The notes below the pieces were generated by a model. It was not told the origin of the DNA and did not search any database. It saw only the letters and a list, made by a program, of their open reading frames with translations. Position numbers and translations under genes: made by a program. This document shows positions 32,794-33,100 of a DNA stretch of 33,100 nt, piece after piece. Source of the stretch: Elysia marginata (lineage: Eukaryota; Mollusca; Gastropoda; Plakobranchidae); contig BMAT01007466.1 of NCBI GenBank assembly GCA_019649035.1, forward strand, positions 90,179 to 123,278. The letters are read 5' to 3'. Every line of letters begins with the position of its first letter. The first letter of the stretch is position 1.

Positions 32794-33052
32794 CTACATA
32801 TTTGATTTTGTATCTTCAGATTTTTCAGTTTGCATTGCCTGTGTACAAGTTTTCTTTTCGTTAGGTTTCTTTTTGACAACCGGAAAAATATGTATAATGT
32901 TCATAAAATCTAATACTTTATCTTTTCCAAACATAGCAATAGCCATCGGGTCGAATGAAGTAATCGCCTGATTGCGCGTAGCTTCGGTTGCTAAAATAGT
33001 TATCCGGTCCACAACCTTTCGACTGGCTGCTGGGACGATGACTGATGATTCA
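32794..33052 (-). CDS. Possible terminal exon of an unidentified gene (partial)
   Basis: An open minus-strand frame ends at TAG (32794-32796). A possible splice acceptor (TTTCCCCTAG, AG at the RC of 33053-33054) would start the exon as T/GAA. It encodes about 85 residues, including RKVVDRITILATEATRNQA, a mixed hydrophobic segment FGKDKVLDFMNIIHIFPVV, and a Lys/Glu-rich tail ending SEDTKSNM. The composition looks more protein-like than the AT-driven frames elsewhere. I recognise no domain. The frame stays open to the right almost to the poly-G edge, so another boundary is possible. It would be a same-strand neighbour ending about 240 bp before the EF-hand TATA box. Confidence 0.33.
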
Positions 33053-33085
33053 CTAGGGGAAACCGAGCGTGTTGGAAAAAAAACT

Positions 33086-33100
33086 GGGGGGGGGGGGGGG
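33086..33100. repeat. Poly-G run at the window edge
   Basis: Fifteen G bases at the very end. It may be a genuine homopolymer or a sequencing/assembly artefact. Confidence 0.9.

Overview
This is a eukaryotic, AT-rich, intron-rich window from an animal genome. I infer a marine invertebrate, most likely a mollusc (perhaps a gastropod). The grounds are long AT-rich introns, frequent GA, GATA, CA and ATC microsatellites, many TACATGTA-type palindromes, two copies of a tRNA-Leu-like SINE, an eroded CR1/L2-like LINE and a broken mariner. No bacterial features, CRISPR array or rRNA gene are visible. One 67-base run of N sits inside a GA microsatellite, so this is a draft assembly.

Layout. (1) 1-1766, plus strand: the end of an intron, then the terminal coding exon (1066-1766) of a gene whose acidic C-terminus resembles the reticulophagy regulators (RETREG/FAM134), ending in a LIR-type autophagy motif. 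(2) 1767-9811: about 8 kb of AT-rich sequence, either a long 3' UTR or intergenic. It holds a 50-bp tandem duplication and a minus-strand, 5'-truncated LINE reverse-transcriptase relic (about 4725-5740). (3) 9812-11107: a complete-length but inactivated mariner transposon with perfect 25-bp terminal inverted repeats. (4) 11108-17965: non-coding, with a SINE, microsatellites, the assembly gap and a pair of diverged direct repeats. (5) 17966-32446, minus strand: a three-exon gene for a 150-residue calmodulin-like EF-hand protein. Its exons join in matching phase at canonical splice sites. Intron 1 is about 13.2 kb and holds a second SINE copy and several microsatellites. A TATA box lies about 100 bp upstream of the start codon. 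(6) 32794-33052, minus strand: an open frame that may be the last exon of a further, unidentified gene just upstream of the EF-hand promoter.

The RETREG-like and EF-hand genes point toward each other (tail to tail), separated by repeat-rich DNA. Nothing suggests they work together. RETREG proteins act in ER turnover, and the calmodulin-like protein is presumably a soluble calcium sensor or buffer. The best-supported gene is the EF-hand gene, whose structure had to be assembled across introns because no single reading frame covers it. I found no clear sign of an unprecedented system. The observations most worth a second look are the altered EF-hand loops, the SINE pair with a shared 3' block, the perfect mariner ends around a dead transposase, and the uncharacterised frame at the right edge.
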